From an uncultured bacterium (lineage in GTDB: Bacteria; Patescibacteriota; Minisyncoccia; Phycocordibacterales; UBA1006): 12,991 nt of DNA. Under the pieces are notes generated by a model. That model searched no databases, was not told the DNA's origin, and saw only the letters and a list, made by a program, of their open reading frames with translations. Of the stretch, positions 6,816 to 12,613 are shown piece by piece. Both the position numbers and the translations under genes were made by a program. The stretch covers positions 1-12,991 of the forward strand of contig CALDKO010000097.1 of NCBI GenBank assembly GCA_937898165.1. The letters are read 5' to 3'. Each line of letters begins with the position of its first letter. Position 1 is the first letter of the stretch.

Positions 6816-7193
6816 ATGAAAAAAGAATCTTCAAACATTGGTGCAAAATTAGGACTTGCCGGACTTGCTGTGGCAGGAATTGCAGGAGCATATTTCCTGT
6901 ATGGTAAAAATGGTGCGAAAAATCGAAAAGCTGTGAAAACATGGACATTACGTGCAAAGGCAGACGTTTTGGAAAAATTAGAAAAAGCAAAAGATGTGAG
7001 CCAGGATACATTTCATGCTGCGGTAGATGAAATTTCATCAAAATATGGTTCAAAGGTAAAAGGTATTAACCCGGAAGATATCGCAGCATTTGCAAAAGAT
7101 CTAAAAAAACACTGGAAAGATATCAAGTCAGAATTAACTCCAAAAGCGAAACCTGCTGCTAAAAAAGCTGTAAAGAAAACCGCTAAAAAATAA
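6816..7193 (+). CDS. YtxH-like single-pass membrane protein with Lys/Ala-rich tail
   Basis: The 125-residue product starts with a short polar segment, then a glycine/alanine-rich membrane helix (about residues 10-28), then a predominantly helical, strongly basic body. The last 15 residues are almost only Lys, Ala, Pro and Thr (AKPAAKKAVKKTAKK), resembling histone H1-like or nucleic-acid-binding tails. The N-terminal arrangement resembles YtxH-type proteins, small stress-related envelope proteins of Gram-positive bacteria, but the similarity is general. If the helix anchors the protein with its tail inside, the tail could touch nucleic acid or acidic proteins; this is inference. It follows another small membrane protein with a terminator between them. 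Confidence 0.75.
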   Translation: MKKESSNIGAKLGLAGLAVAGIAGAYFLYGKNGAKNRKAVKTWTLRAKADVLEKLEKAKDVSQDTFHAAVDEISSKYGSKVKGINPEDIAAFAKDLKKHWKDIKSELTPKAKPAAKKAVKKTAKK

Positions 7194-7194
7194 G

Positions 7195-7214
7195 CCCTAT
7201 AAGGGTTTTTCTTT
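7195..7214 (+). terminator. Short terminator of the YtxH-like gene
   Basis: CCCT (7195-7198) pairs with AGGG (7202-7205) across a 3-nt loop and is followed by TTTTTCTTTT. The stem is short, but the position 1 nt after the stop codon and the T tract support a terminator. Confidence 0.5.
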
Positions 7215-7230
7215 TATGTGAATTAAATAC

Positions 7231-7259
7231 TTGACAAAATATTAATAATATGCTAATAT
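7231..7259 (+). promoter_or_regulatory. Promoter of the putative RNA gene
   Basis: A perfect TTGACA (7231-7236), 17-nt spacer and extended TGc-TAATAT (7251-7259) predict a transcript starting near 7266. No long reading frame follows for about 250 nt, which argues for an RNA or a leader. Confidence 0.7.
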
Positions 7260-7285
7260 ACTATTAATCCTATAAAAACAAAAAG

Positions 7286-7330
7286 ATGGCGAAAAAGCTC
7301 GTCCGCATCGGCTCCTTTGATTTTGGTTAG
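7286..7330 (+). CDS. Possible 14-residue leader peptide
   Basis: ATG 7286 opens a 14-codon frame, MAKKLVRIGSFDFG, ending in TAG at 7328-7330. It starts about 20 nt after the predicted RNA start. Its last codons form the 5' arm of hairpin A and its stop codon lies exactly in that hairpin's TAGC loop, as in leader-peptide attenuators. Against it: no Shine-Dalgarno, no run of one amino acid, and GC-rich codons unlike neighbouring genes. It may be chance within a structured RNA. Confidence 0.25.
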   Translation: MAKKLVRIGSFDFG

Positions 7331-7435
7331 CACCAAGGCAGGAAGCCAAAAAACAATTTAACAAACCGATTTTTAAACCTTTAAATTATTTCTATGAAAA
7401 AGCTCAGGTAAAACATATTATATTTTAATGGCGAA

Positions 7436-7485
7436 GCCACTCTTGCCGCGACTCTGATGTATCAGATAGCGAGGGTGGTTTTTTT
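7436..7485 (+). terminator. Strong terminator of the putative RNA
   Basis: An outer stem CCACTCT (7437-7443) with AGGGTGG (7472-7478) and an inner perfect stem TCTGAT (7453-7458) with ATCAGA (7461-7466) are followed by seven T (7479-7485). A small hairpin TGGC-GAA-GCCA (7429-7439) overlaps the first bases of the outer stem. Confidence 0.85.
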
Positions 7486-7506
7486 ATTTCTCAAATTCCC
7501 TTTTCA

Positions 7507-7515
7507 TGATACTAT
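7507..7515 (+). promoter_or_regulatory. Extended -10 promoter, leaderless, of the LOG gene
   Basis: TGa-TACTAT (7507-7515) ends 8 nt before ATG 7524. It uses the same TACTAT hexamer as the 67-residue gene. If active, the LOG gene is transcribed independently of the RNA upstream. Confidence 0.6.
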
Positions 7516-7523
7516 AGTCAGAT

Positions 7524-8255
7524 ATGGAAGACGTACCAAAAGTAACACAAAGCAATAAAACATTCCGACCGAAACGAATGACATTGGAAGATATTCGAAA
7601 CGGATGTATTAGTTTATATGGACCAGATAATACAGAATCACAAATCTGTGTAGTAAATGAAGAACTCCGCCAAGGAATCGATGCTATGGTAGCCGTTCCA
7701 AAATCAATTACGATTTTTGGTTCAGCGCGAACACCTGAAACTGACGAATATTACCAAAAAGCAGTTCGTATATCAGAACGCGCTGGACGTGCCGGTTTTG
7801 CAACAATTACCGGTGGTGGCCCAGGAATTATGGAGGCTGGAAATCGTGGTGCACATAATGTACACAGTGAATCTGTTGGGATGACTATTAAACTATCTAC
7901 TGAACAATTCACTAACCCATATGTAAGCAACGAAATTCCTTTTTATTTTTTCTTTACCCGAAAAACTGCTATGCGATTTGGATCAAACGTGTTTCTCTTT
8001 TTCCCAGGAGGATTTGGAACGTTGGACGAGCTTGCAGAAAGTTTAACACTGGTTCAAACTGCAAAAATTAATCGAGTGCCGATGATATTGGTTGGTGTTG
8101 AATTTTGGACACCCTTGCAAGATTTTATTAAAAACCAAATGCTTGCAAAAGGGATGATTTCAGATTTTGATTTAAACCTCTACACAATTACTGATGACGA
8201 GGACGAAATCATGAGAATCATCATGGAAGCGCCACACGCAGCACAGGCAAAATAA
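7524..8255 (+). CDS. LOG-family protein (TIGR00730-like nucleotide phosphoribohydrolase)
   Basis: This 243-residue protein belongs to the LOG family, often labelled lysine decarboxylase in old annotation. Members cleave the N-glycosidic bond of nucleoside 5'-monophosphates; LOG enzymes in plants release cytokinins, while bacterial relatives such as PpnN act in purine nucleotide turnover. The Rossmann-like core starts near ITIFGSART (62-70), with GGGPGIMEAGNRGA (97-110) and the hallmark PGGFGTLDE (161-169), whose Gly and Glu residues form the active site; R146 lies in FTRKTAMR. About 60 residues precede the core, longer than in minimal LOG proteins. Start ATG 7524 is set by the -10 element 8 nt upstream. 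It is a single-gene unit ending in a shared bidirectional terminator with glmS. The exact substrate is unknown. Confidence 0.88.
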   Translation: MEDVPKVTQSNKTFRPKRMTLEDIRNGCISLYGPDNTESQICVVNEELRQGIDAMVAVPKSITIFGSARTPETDEYYQKAVRISERAGRAGFATITGGGPGIMEAGNRGAHNVHSESVGMTIKLSTEQFTNPYVSNEIPFYFFFTRKTAMRFGSNVFLFFPGGFGTLDELAESLTLVQTAKINRVPMILVGVEFWTPLQDFIKNQMLAKGMISDFDLNLYTITDDEDEIMRIIMEAPHAAQAK

Positions 8256-8286
8256 AAAAATACTCACCATTGGTGAGTATTTTTTT
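8254..8286. terminator. Bidirectional terminator between the LOG gene and glmS
   Basis: A perfect inverted repeat with core ACTCACC/GGTGAGT and flanking A7/T7 tracts (8254-8268 with 8272-8286, 3-nt loop) lies between two converging genes. It begins inside the LOG stop codon and ends inside the glmS stop codon, so it serves both strands with no spare sequence. Confidence 0.9.
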
Positions 8287-10126
8287 ATTCAACCGTTACT
8301 GATTTTGCTAAATTACGCGGACAATCAGGATCATACCCTAACGCAAGAGTTGCATAGTATGCAAACAATTGTGTTGGAATTACGGTCAGCAACGGACTTA
8401 AAAATTCTTTTGTTTTTGGAATAGTGATCACAATCTGTTCATCGCTTGAAATTAGTTCACTGTCTGGTGTTGAAATAATAATTACCTTTCCGTGACGGGC
8501 ACGAATCTCTGCAACATTATTCATGGTCGCTTTGAATACTGAATCATTCGGTGCAATAACTAATGTTGGAAAATCTTTATCAATGAGTGCAATAGTTCCA
8601 TGTTTCATTTCACCACTTGGATATGCTTCTGCATGAATATAAGAAATTTCTTTCAATTTTAATGCTCCTTCTGCTGCAACAATAGCATGATACTTTCTTC
8701 CTAAATACAAGAAGTTTTTCACCTGTGCAAATTTGGTTGCAAGATTTTTTATTTCAGTTTCTTGATCAAAAATTGCATCGGCTTTTGCTGGTAAATCCAG
8801 TAACTCCTGAATATATTCATTCCGTTTTGCAACAGACAATCCTCGTTGTTGCCCCATCCATAAAGCAAACAGGTTTCCGCAAACCACCTGGCCTAGGAAT
8901 GCTTTTGTTGATGCCACGGCAATTTCAGGTCCAATGTTACAATAAATTCCAGCATCAGTTAGTCGTGGAATCTGTGTATCAGGAACATTTACAATTCCTA
9001 ACATCAACATGCCTCTGGTTTTCCATTCCGTCATCAATCGTACTACATCAGCAGTTTCTCCAGATTGGGAAATACAAATCAGAGCTGTTGTTTCTGGATC
9101 AAATACAGTTGTACGATAAATATATTCAGATGCAACAATAGCGTTTGCCTGGATGCCTGCAATTTCCTCTAATGTCATCGCAATAATCTGAGCCGCATGA
9201 TATGACGTACCACAACCTGCGATAATAAATCTATTTATTTTTTTAAGTCGCTCCTGAATTTCTGGTTTTTCAATTCCCCCTAACACTATCCCTTGATCCA
9301 GTGTTGCACGACGACCAATAGCATTTCTAATTGTATCACCTGCCGATCTCATTTCTTGATACATCCAGTGTTTACCTGTTTTTTCCGAAACCTGATGACT
9401 GGTATCTAATACTCGAATTTTAAATTCCTGTACCATTTCCCCTGCAAAGTTTTTTGTTTGTTCCACACCATTCATTCCGAACTGAATCATATGACCTTCA
9501 GGAACTTCCTGGTACGTTTGCGCATATCCATGAAATACAGATGATTGTGATGCTAAATACGTAACACCTGTGTGTTCATCGTGTGACCATAAAATTGGAT
9601 TACTACCACGTCGTGCAACAATAATAGTATTAGGTGTTGTTTCATCCATTACCAAAAATGCAAAACGCGACGTAATCCCTAATCGTAAAATTGCTTTTTC
9701 AACTGCTTCAAAAAATGGTAATTCATTTCGATAGTGATCAACCAGTACTGCAAAAACTTCTGAATCTGTTTCAGATGAAAAAGTATGGCCCAGTTCAATT
9801 AATTCCTTTTTTAATTCCTGATAGTTATCAAGGTCGCCATTGTGCACGACTGTAATTGCACCAGATCGATGTGGGTGTGCGTTTTGCTGACTCGCAACAC
9901 CATGGGTTGCCCAACGATTATGTGCAATACCAGTTACGCCGGTTAGATGTTTTTGTGCAACTTTTTCCTGTAATGTTTTTAAATCTTTTGGACCAACCTT
10001 AATAATATCTGCACCTTGTACCGCAATACCATATCCGTCATATCCGCGAGTACTGAGTAAATCTAAAGCACCAGACAAGAAGTCTGCGGCATGCTTTGCA
10101 TTGATAATTCCTGAAATTCCACACAT
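8285..10126 (-). CDS. glmS: Glutamine--fructose-6-phosphate aminotransferase (isomerizing)
   Basis: GlmS converts fructose-6-phosphate and glutamine to glucosamine-6-phosphate and glutamate, the first step to UDP-GlcNAc for peptidoglycan. I start it at ATG 10126 (613 residues), because the next residue is Cys in MCGISG, the N-terminal nucleophile of class II glutamine amidotransferases after Met removal; the four residues before it would abolish activity. The glutaminase domain (about 1-235) has HNRWATHG (69-76) and HNGDLDNY (95-102). Two SIS domains follow, with CGTSYHAA (305-312), SQSGET (353-358), STKAF (406-410), a lysine-rich EGALKLKEISY motif, and the canonical C-terminus ending PRNLAKSVTVE. 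An extended -10 ends 7 nt before the ATG. No glmS ribozyme is possible with so short a leader. Confidence 0.97.
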   Translation of the reverse strand: MCGISGIINAKHAADFLSGALDLLSTRGYDGYGIAVQGADIIKVGPKDLKTLQEKVAQKHLTGVTGIAHNRWATHGVASQQNAHPHRSGAITVVHNGDLDNYQELKKELIELGHTFSSETDSEVFAVLVDHYRNELPFFEAVEKAILRLGITSRFAFLVMDETTPNTIIVARRGSNPILWSHDEHTGVTYLASQSSVFHGYAQTYQEVPEGHMIQFGMNGVEQTKNFAGEMVQEFKIRVLDTSHQVSEKTGKHWMYQEMRSAGDTIRNAIGRRATLDQGIVLGGIEKPEIQERLKKINRFIIAGCGTSYHAAQIIAMTLEEIAGIQANAIVASEYIYRTTVFDPETTALICISQSGETADVVRLMTEWKTRGMLMLGIVNVPDTQIPRLTDAGIYCNIGPEIAVASTKAFLGQVVCGNLFALWMGQQRGLSVAKRNEYIQELLDLPAKADAIFDQETEIKNLATKFAQVKNFLYLGRKYHAIVAAEGALKLKEISYIHAEAYPSGEMKHGTIALIDKDFPTLVIAPNDSVFKATMNNVAEIRARHGKVIIISTPDSELISSDEQIVITIPKTKEFLSPLLTVIPTQLFAYYATLALGYDPDCPRNLAKSVTVE

Positions 10127-10133
10127 ATGTAAA

Positions 10134-10142
10134 AGCATAGCA
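10134..10142 (-). promoter_or_regulatory. Extended -10 promoter, leaderless, of glmS
   Basis: TGc-TATGCT on the minus strand (10142-10134) ends 7 nt before ATG 10126. The place for a -35 falls in the pyrimidine tract of the tgt terminator, so the TGn extension is probably what supports recognition. Confidence 0.6.
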
Positions 10143-10155
10143 TGAAATAAAAGAA

Positions 10156-10190
10156 AAAGAAAAAACCTTATTTTATAAGGTTTTTTCTTT
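10156..10190 (-). terminator. Terminator of tgt, overlapping its coding end
   Basis: A 15-bp perfect inverted repeat (10156-10170 with 10176-10190, loop TTTTA) with a CCTTA/TAAGG core and T-rich 3' arm. The tgt stop codon (10175-10173) lies in the loop, so the 5' arm is made of the last sense codons. Confidence 0.88.
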
Positions 10191-11429
10191 ATAATAGTCT
10201 TTCAAGAATTGCTCCTTGAATTCATAAAAATTTTCATTGATCAATGATTGACGAATATCTTCAACTAATTTGTTTATGAAATATAAATTATGAATTGACG
10301 CGAGTGTTCCTGCGAGCATTTCATCTGATCTGAATAAATGCGACAGATATGAACGCGTATACGATTTGCATGTATAGCATCCACAATCAGATTCAATCGG
10401 GTCCAACGATTCGCGATGTTCGGAGTTTTTAATATTGATTTTTCCTTGCTTTGTGTGAAGACCACCGTTGCGCGCGATTCGTGTTGGAGCAACACAATCA
10501 AACGTATCACATCCATTTTCTACACCAAGAAAAAAATCAATAGGTTCTCCAATTCCAAGCAAGTGTCGTGGTTTGTTTTCTGGTAGAATTGCATTAACGA
10601 TTTGTAATGTATTCCCCAAATCTTTTTTCGTGAACGATCCACCAATTCCAAACCCATCAAACATGTCACCTTTTTCTGTTGTCATTTCTGCGAGAATTTT
10701 TGCAGATTCAGCACGCAAATCTTCAAATCGTCCACCTTGTACCACACCAAGAAGTGCCTGAACTTTTTCACTATCTAACTCATTATGTCGAGTCAGGCTA
10801 CGCAACGCCCAACGATGAGTTCTATCCATTGCCTGCTTCTGGTATTCATATGGTGCCATTGGACTGGTGCATTCATCAAATGCAAAAATCATATCCGCGC
10901 CCAGATTCCACTGAATTTCCATTGATCGTTCTGGTGTGAATCGATGTACAGATCCATCCTTATATGATTTGAATGTCACTCCATCTTCGTCGATCGTCGC
11001 TAATTTCCCCAGTCCACCGTTTTCATCCGCAACATCTGGTGCTTCTGGAATATAATTTTCAATCGCCTCTTCTGTTGCAACTTTGGTCACACCTTTACCC
11101 ATTGCAGCACCCAATGAAAACACCTGAAATCCACCACTGTCGGTCATGGTTGGTCCAGTCCAATTCATCATTTTTGGAAAACCGCCATGTTTTGCAACGA
11201 TTGCATCGCCTGGTTCCAGATACAAATGATATGTGTTTGCCAGTACCACCTGTGCGCCCAAATCTGCCACCTGTTCAGGTGTGAGCGCCTTTACTGTGGC
11301 CTTTGTACCAACTGTTACAAATGATGGTGTTTGGATAACTCCATGTGGCGTATGAATTTCACCGACACGAGCAAGCGTTCCTGGAAGTTTTTTAGTTATT
11401 TTAAAGTTGAATGGTGACATAGTGTTCAT
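10173..11429 (-). CDS. tgt: tRNA-guanine transglycosylase (queuine/preQ1 tRNA-ribosyltransferase)
   Basis: Tgt swaps guanine-34 in the anticodon of tRNAs for Asp, Asn, His and Tyr for preQ1, the key step of queuosine formation. Visible are the catalytic MTDSGGFQVF (Asp97), VVQGG, the second catalytic Asp in FDCVAPTR (Asp311) with RNGG after it, and the zinc site C349-X-C351-X2-C354 with H380 in HNLYF. I start at ATG 11429 (418 residues): ATG 11438 overlaps the TATAAT box, while 11429 lies 7 nt after it. Bacterial Tgt is usually about 370-385 residues. The excess is mainly a segment of roughly 35 residues (about 108-145) between FSLG and EDGVTFKS, rich in Glu, Ala and Gly. No queuosine biosynthesis genes are nearby, so the base may be salvaged. 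The next gene, glmS, has its own promoter. Confidence 0.96.
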   Translation of the reverse strand: MNTMSPFNFKITKKLPGTLARVGEIHTPHGVIQTPSFVTVGTKATVKALTPEQVADLGAQVVLANTYHLYLEPGDAIVAKHGGFPKMMNWTGPTMTDSGGFQVFSLGAAMGKGVTKVATEEAIENYIPEAPDVADENGGLGKLATIDEDGVTFKSYKDGSVHRFTPERSMEIQWNLGADMIFAFDECTSPMAPYEYQKQAMDRTHRWALRSLTRHNELDSEKVQALLGVVQGGRFEDLRAESAKILAEMTTEKGDMFDGFGIGGSFTKKDLGNTLQIVNAILPENKPRHLLGIGEPIDFFLGVENGCDTFDCVAPTRIARNGGLHTKQGKINIKNSEHRESLDPIESDCGCYTCKSYTRSYLSHLFRSDEMLAGTLASIHNLYFINKLVEDIRQSLINENFYEFKEQFLKDYYKEKTL

Positions 11430-11436
11430 ATTACTC

Positions 11437-11442
11437 ATTATA
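11437..11442 (-). promoter_or_regulatory. -10 element of tgt, leaderless
   Basis: A perfect TATAAT (11442-11437) ends 7 nt before ATG 11429. It overlaps the outer arm of the terminator hairpin of the upstream gene and also contains the first base pair of the rejected upstream ATG, which settles the start choice. Confidence 0.6.
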
Positions 11443-11483
11443 AATAAAAAAGAAAGACTTTAATCTTTCTTTTTTATTTATAA
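11438..11483 (-). terminator. Long terminator hairpin of the alpha/beta hydrolase gene
   Basis: A perfect 20-bp inverted repeat (11438-11457 with 11464-11483, 6-nt loop), entirely A/T except for G/C pairs within the AAGAAAGA/TCTTTCTT core. It includes the stop codon of the hydrolase gene in one arm and most of the tgt -10 box in the other. Confidence 0.8.
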
Positions 11484-12032
11484 TATCTCTAATAGCTCTG
11501 GAATTGATTTTTCCGAACCTTCGCCATCAAAATGACCCTTGTCGGTGAATTCATGATAAATAGCGTTTGGTAATTCTTTTTTTACAATCTCAAATGAATC
11601 AATATTTTCCTCATCATCAGATGATGTAAAAACATGTAGATTAGTTCTGCTTGATAAATTTTTATCAAATTCAAATTTGAAAAAGTCTGTCGTAAGTTCT
11701 TTTTGTGTATCAATCCATGGTGCAACCAAAACTACTTTTCCAGGATTGATATTTTTATTTTCAGAAAGATATCGCAACAAAAAACCGCCTCCACAACTAT
11801 GCCCAACCAGCGTCGTTTCGCTTGAGATATTTACCTGATTAATAACTTCAACCCATTGTTCATATACCGGATCATATGGTTTTGGAAACTCTAACGTCTG
11901 ACACAATTGATCTTTCATGGCTAATTGTTTTTGCAACCAAGGTAACCAATTTGAATTGGAAGGACTTGGTGTTTCTGAACTGTAGAACCTATCTTTGTAT
12001 GGTGCGCCATGGATTAAAATTGTTTGTTTCAT
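11478..12032 (-). CDS. RBBP9/YdeN-like alpha/beta hydrolase
   Basis: A small (184-residue) serine hydrolase of the RBBP9/YdeN type. The opening strand MKQTILIHG is followed by a helical segment, then the nucleophile elbow GHSCGG with Ser79. A candidate acid is Asp139 or Asp140 in TSSDDE, and His167 in DKGHFDGEG completes the triad near the end. This order and size match the family, whose bacterial substrates are mostly unknown. There is no signal peptide, so it should be cytoplasmic. I start at ATG 12032 because MKQTILIHG is the usual N-terminus and an extended -10 ends 7 nt before it; the longer frame would include the terminator of the gene upstream. It appears to be a single-gene unit. Confidence 0.88.
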   Translation of the reverse strand: MKQTILIHGAPYKDRFYSSETPSPSNSNWLPWLQKQLAMKDQLCQTLEFPKPYDPVYEQWVEVINQVNISSETTLVGHSCGGGFLLRYLSENKNINPGKVVLVAPWIDTQKELTTDFFKFEFDKNLSSRTNLHVFTSSDDEENIDSFEIVKKELPNAIYHEFTDKGHFDGEGSEKSIPELLEIL

Positions 12033-12039
12033 AATATAT

Positions 12040-12048
12040 ATTTTACCA
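12040..12048 (-). promoter_or_regulatory. Extended -10 promoter, leaderless, of the alpha/beta hydrolase gene
   Basis: TGg-TAAAAT on the minus strand (12048-12040, 5 of 6 to TATAAT plus TGn) ends 7 nt before ATG 12032. Its TG follows immediately on the T-tract of the preceding terminator. Confidence 0.6.
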
Positions 12049-12073
12049 AAAAACCACCTGTTTGTCAGATGAT
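12048..12073 (-). terminator. Terminator of the ParB/Srx-like gene
   Basis: An 8-bp stem with two G-U pairs (12066-12073 with 12053-12060, 5-nt loop) is followed on the minus strand by six T (12053-12048). It begins within a few bases of the stop codon at 12078-12076. Confidence 0.65.
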
Positions 12074-12075
12074 TT

Positions 12076-12612
12076 TTATATATCCTCACGCGAATAAGAT
12101 TTTATTTCCATATCCATTACTTTGTGTATTTCTCGTTCTTTGCAGTAATCAGCGGTATGGGTACGAATATATTCTATGGCCATTTCTCTATCAATTGCTG
12201 CAAGTTCCAAAACTTTTCTTTTGTAATCACCAAAATCAAGAAGTCGAATATGTGTTCGTGGATCATACGGAGTCACATAGGTTCGCTCAAAATTAATTTG
12301 CAGATATTCGTGAGTTTCCCAATCAGAAATAATATATTCTTCATCATATAAAAATTCACGAAATTCACGCGTTGCACGAACTCGATGGTGACCATTTTGT
12401 ACCATCAATGTTCCATCCTCAAAACGAGTAATAGCAATAAGCGGTGAAAGAATCCCTTCGTGTCCATGTCGTGTTAACGATTGGTTTTCACTGTATGATA
12501 ACAATCGTTCAACAGACCAAATACCACCTGTCTCCAGATGTTGCTTCATCGATTGAATTTTTTTATGATCTATAGATTCCTGCGATACTAATAATTTATC
12601 AATTTCAAGCAT
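12076..12612 (-). CDS. ParB/sulfiredoxin-fold domain protein
   Basis: A 178-residue protein whose middle part, SPLIAITRFEDGTLMVQNGHHRVRAT (about residues 56-81), matches the ParB/Srx nucleotide-binding fold. Its hallmark is a strand followed by NGHHR (73-77), similar to GxHR in ParB and GCHR in sulfiredoxin. There is no Cys in this motif, so sulfiredoxin activity is unlikely. There is no ParB-type helix-turn-helix DNA-binding domain or arginine-rich CTPase GxxRR box, so it is not a standard chromosome-partition ParB. The C-terminal half (about 100-178) is helical and charged. It starts 1 nt after the stop of the MreC-like gene (TAA-T-ATG), which implies translational coupling. Relatives of this fold include free-serine kinases and nucleases; I cannot choose. 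Confidence 0.72.
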   Translation of the reverse strand: MLEIDKLLVSQESIDHKKIQSMKQHLETGGIWSVERLLSYSENQSLTRHGHEGILSPLIAITRFEDGTLMVQNGHHRVRATREFREFLYDEEYIISDWETHEYLQINFERTYVTPYDPRTHIRLLDFGDYKRKVLELAAIDREMAIEYIRTHTADYCKEREIHKVMDMEIKSYSREDI

Positions 12613-12613
12613 A

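Larger units (their letters stand above)
7266..7485 (+). ncRNA. Putative structured RNA or attenuator-like leader
   Basis: About 220 nt with its own promoter and a strong terminator but no long reading frame. Hairpin A: GGCTCCT (7310-7316) pairs with AGGAAGCC (7340-7347, one bulge), enclosing TTGGT-TAGC-ACCAA (7323-7336). AATTTAA (7355-7361) can pair with TTAAATT (7381-7387). A third hairpin near 7436-7478 is the terminator. GGCAGGA (7337-7343) in the 3' side of hairpin A can instead pair with TCTTGCC (7441-7447) in the terminator's 5' side, an attenuator-like alternative. GC-rich patches within an AT-rich stretch suggest selection on structure. I checked it mentally against tRNA, tmRNA, RNase P RNA, SRP RNA and 6S RNA and see none of their signature sequences. 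It may be a free small RNA, or a regulatory leader for the LOG gene that begins 38 nt after the terminator. Confidence 0.6.

Noticed and set aside
7266..7485. tRNA, tmRNA, RNase P RNA, SRP RNA or 6S RNA
   Set aside because: No TPsiC-like or CCA end, no pairing of the two ends, none of the core RNase P or SRP loop sequences; CCAAGGCAGGAAGCC only superficially recalls the SRP loop.
8725..9141. 138-codon plus-strand frame opposite glmS, and similar frames opposite typA, tgt and the ABC genes
   Set aside because: They are antisense shadows of well-supported genes, lack promoters or domain motifs, and have unlikely composition.
10127..10138. Longer glmS start adding four residues before MCGISG
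   Set aside because: Class II amidotransferases need Cys at position 2 so that it becomes the N-terminal residue.
10127..10142. glmS ribozyme upstream of glmS
   Set aside because: The gene-to-promoter distance is a few nucleotides, so there is no room for it.
11430..11438. ATG 11438 as the tgt start
   Set aside because: It overlaps TATAAT (11442-11437), so a transcript from that promoter would not contain it.
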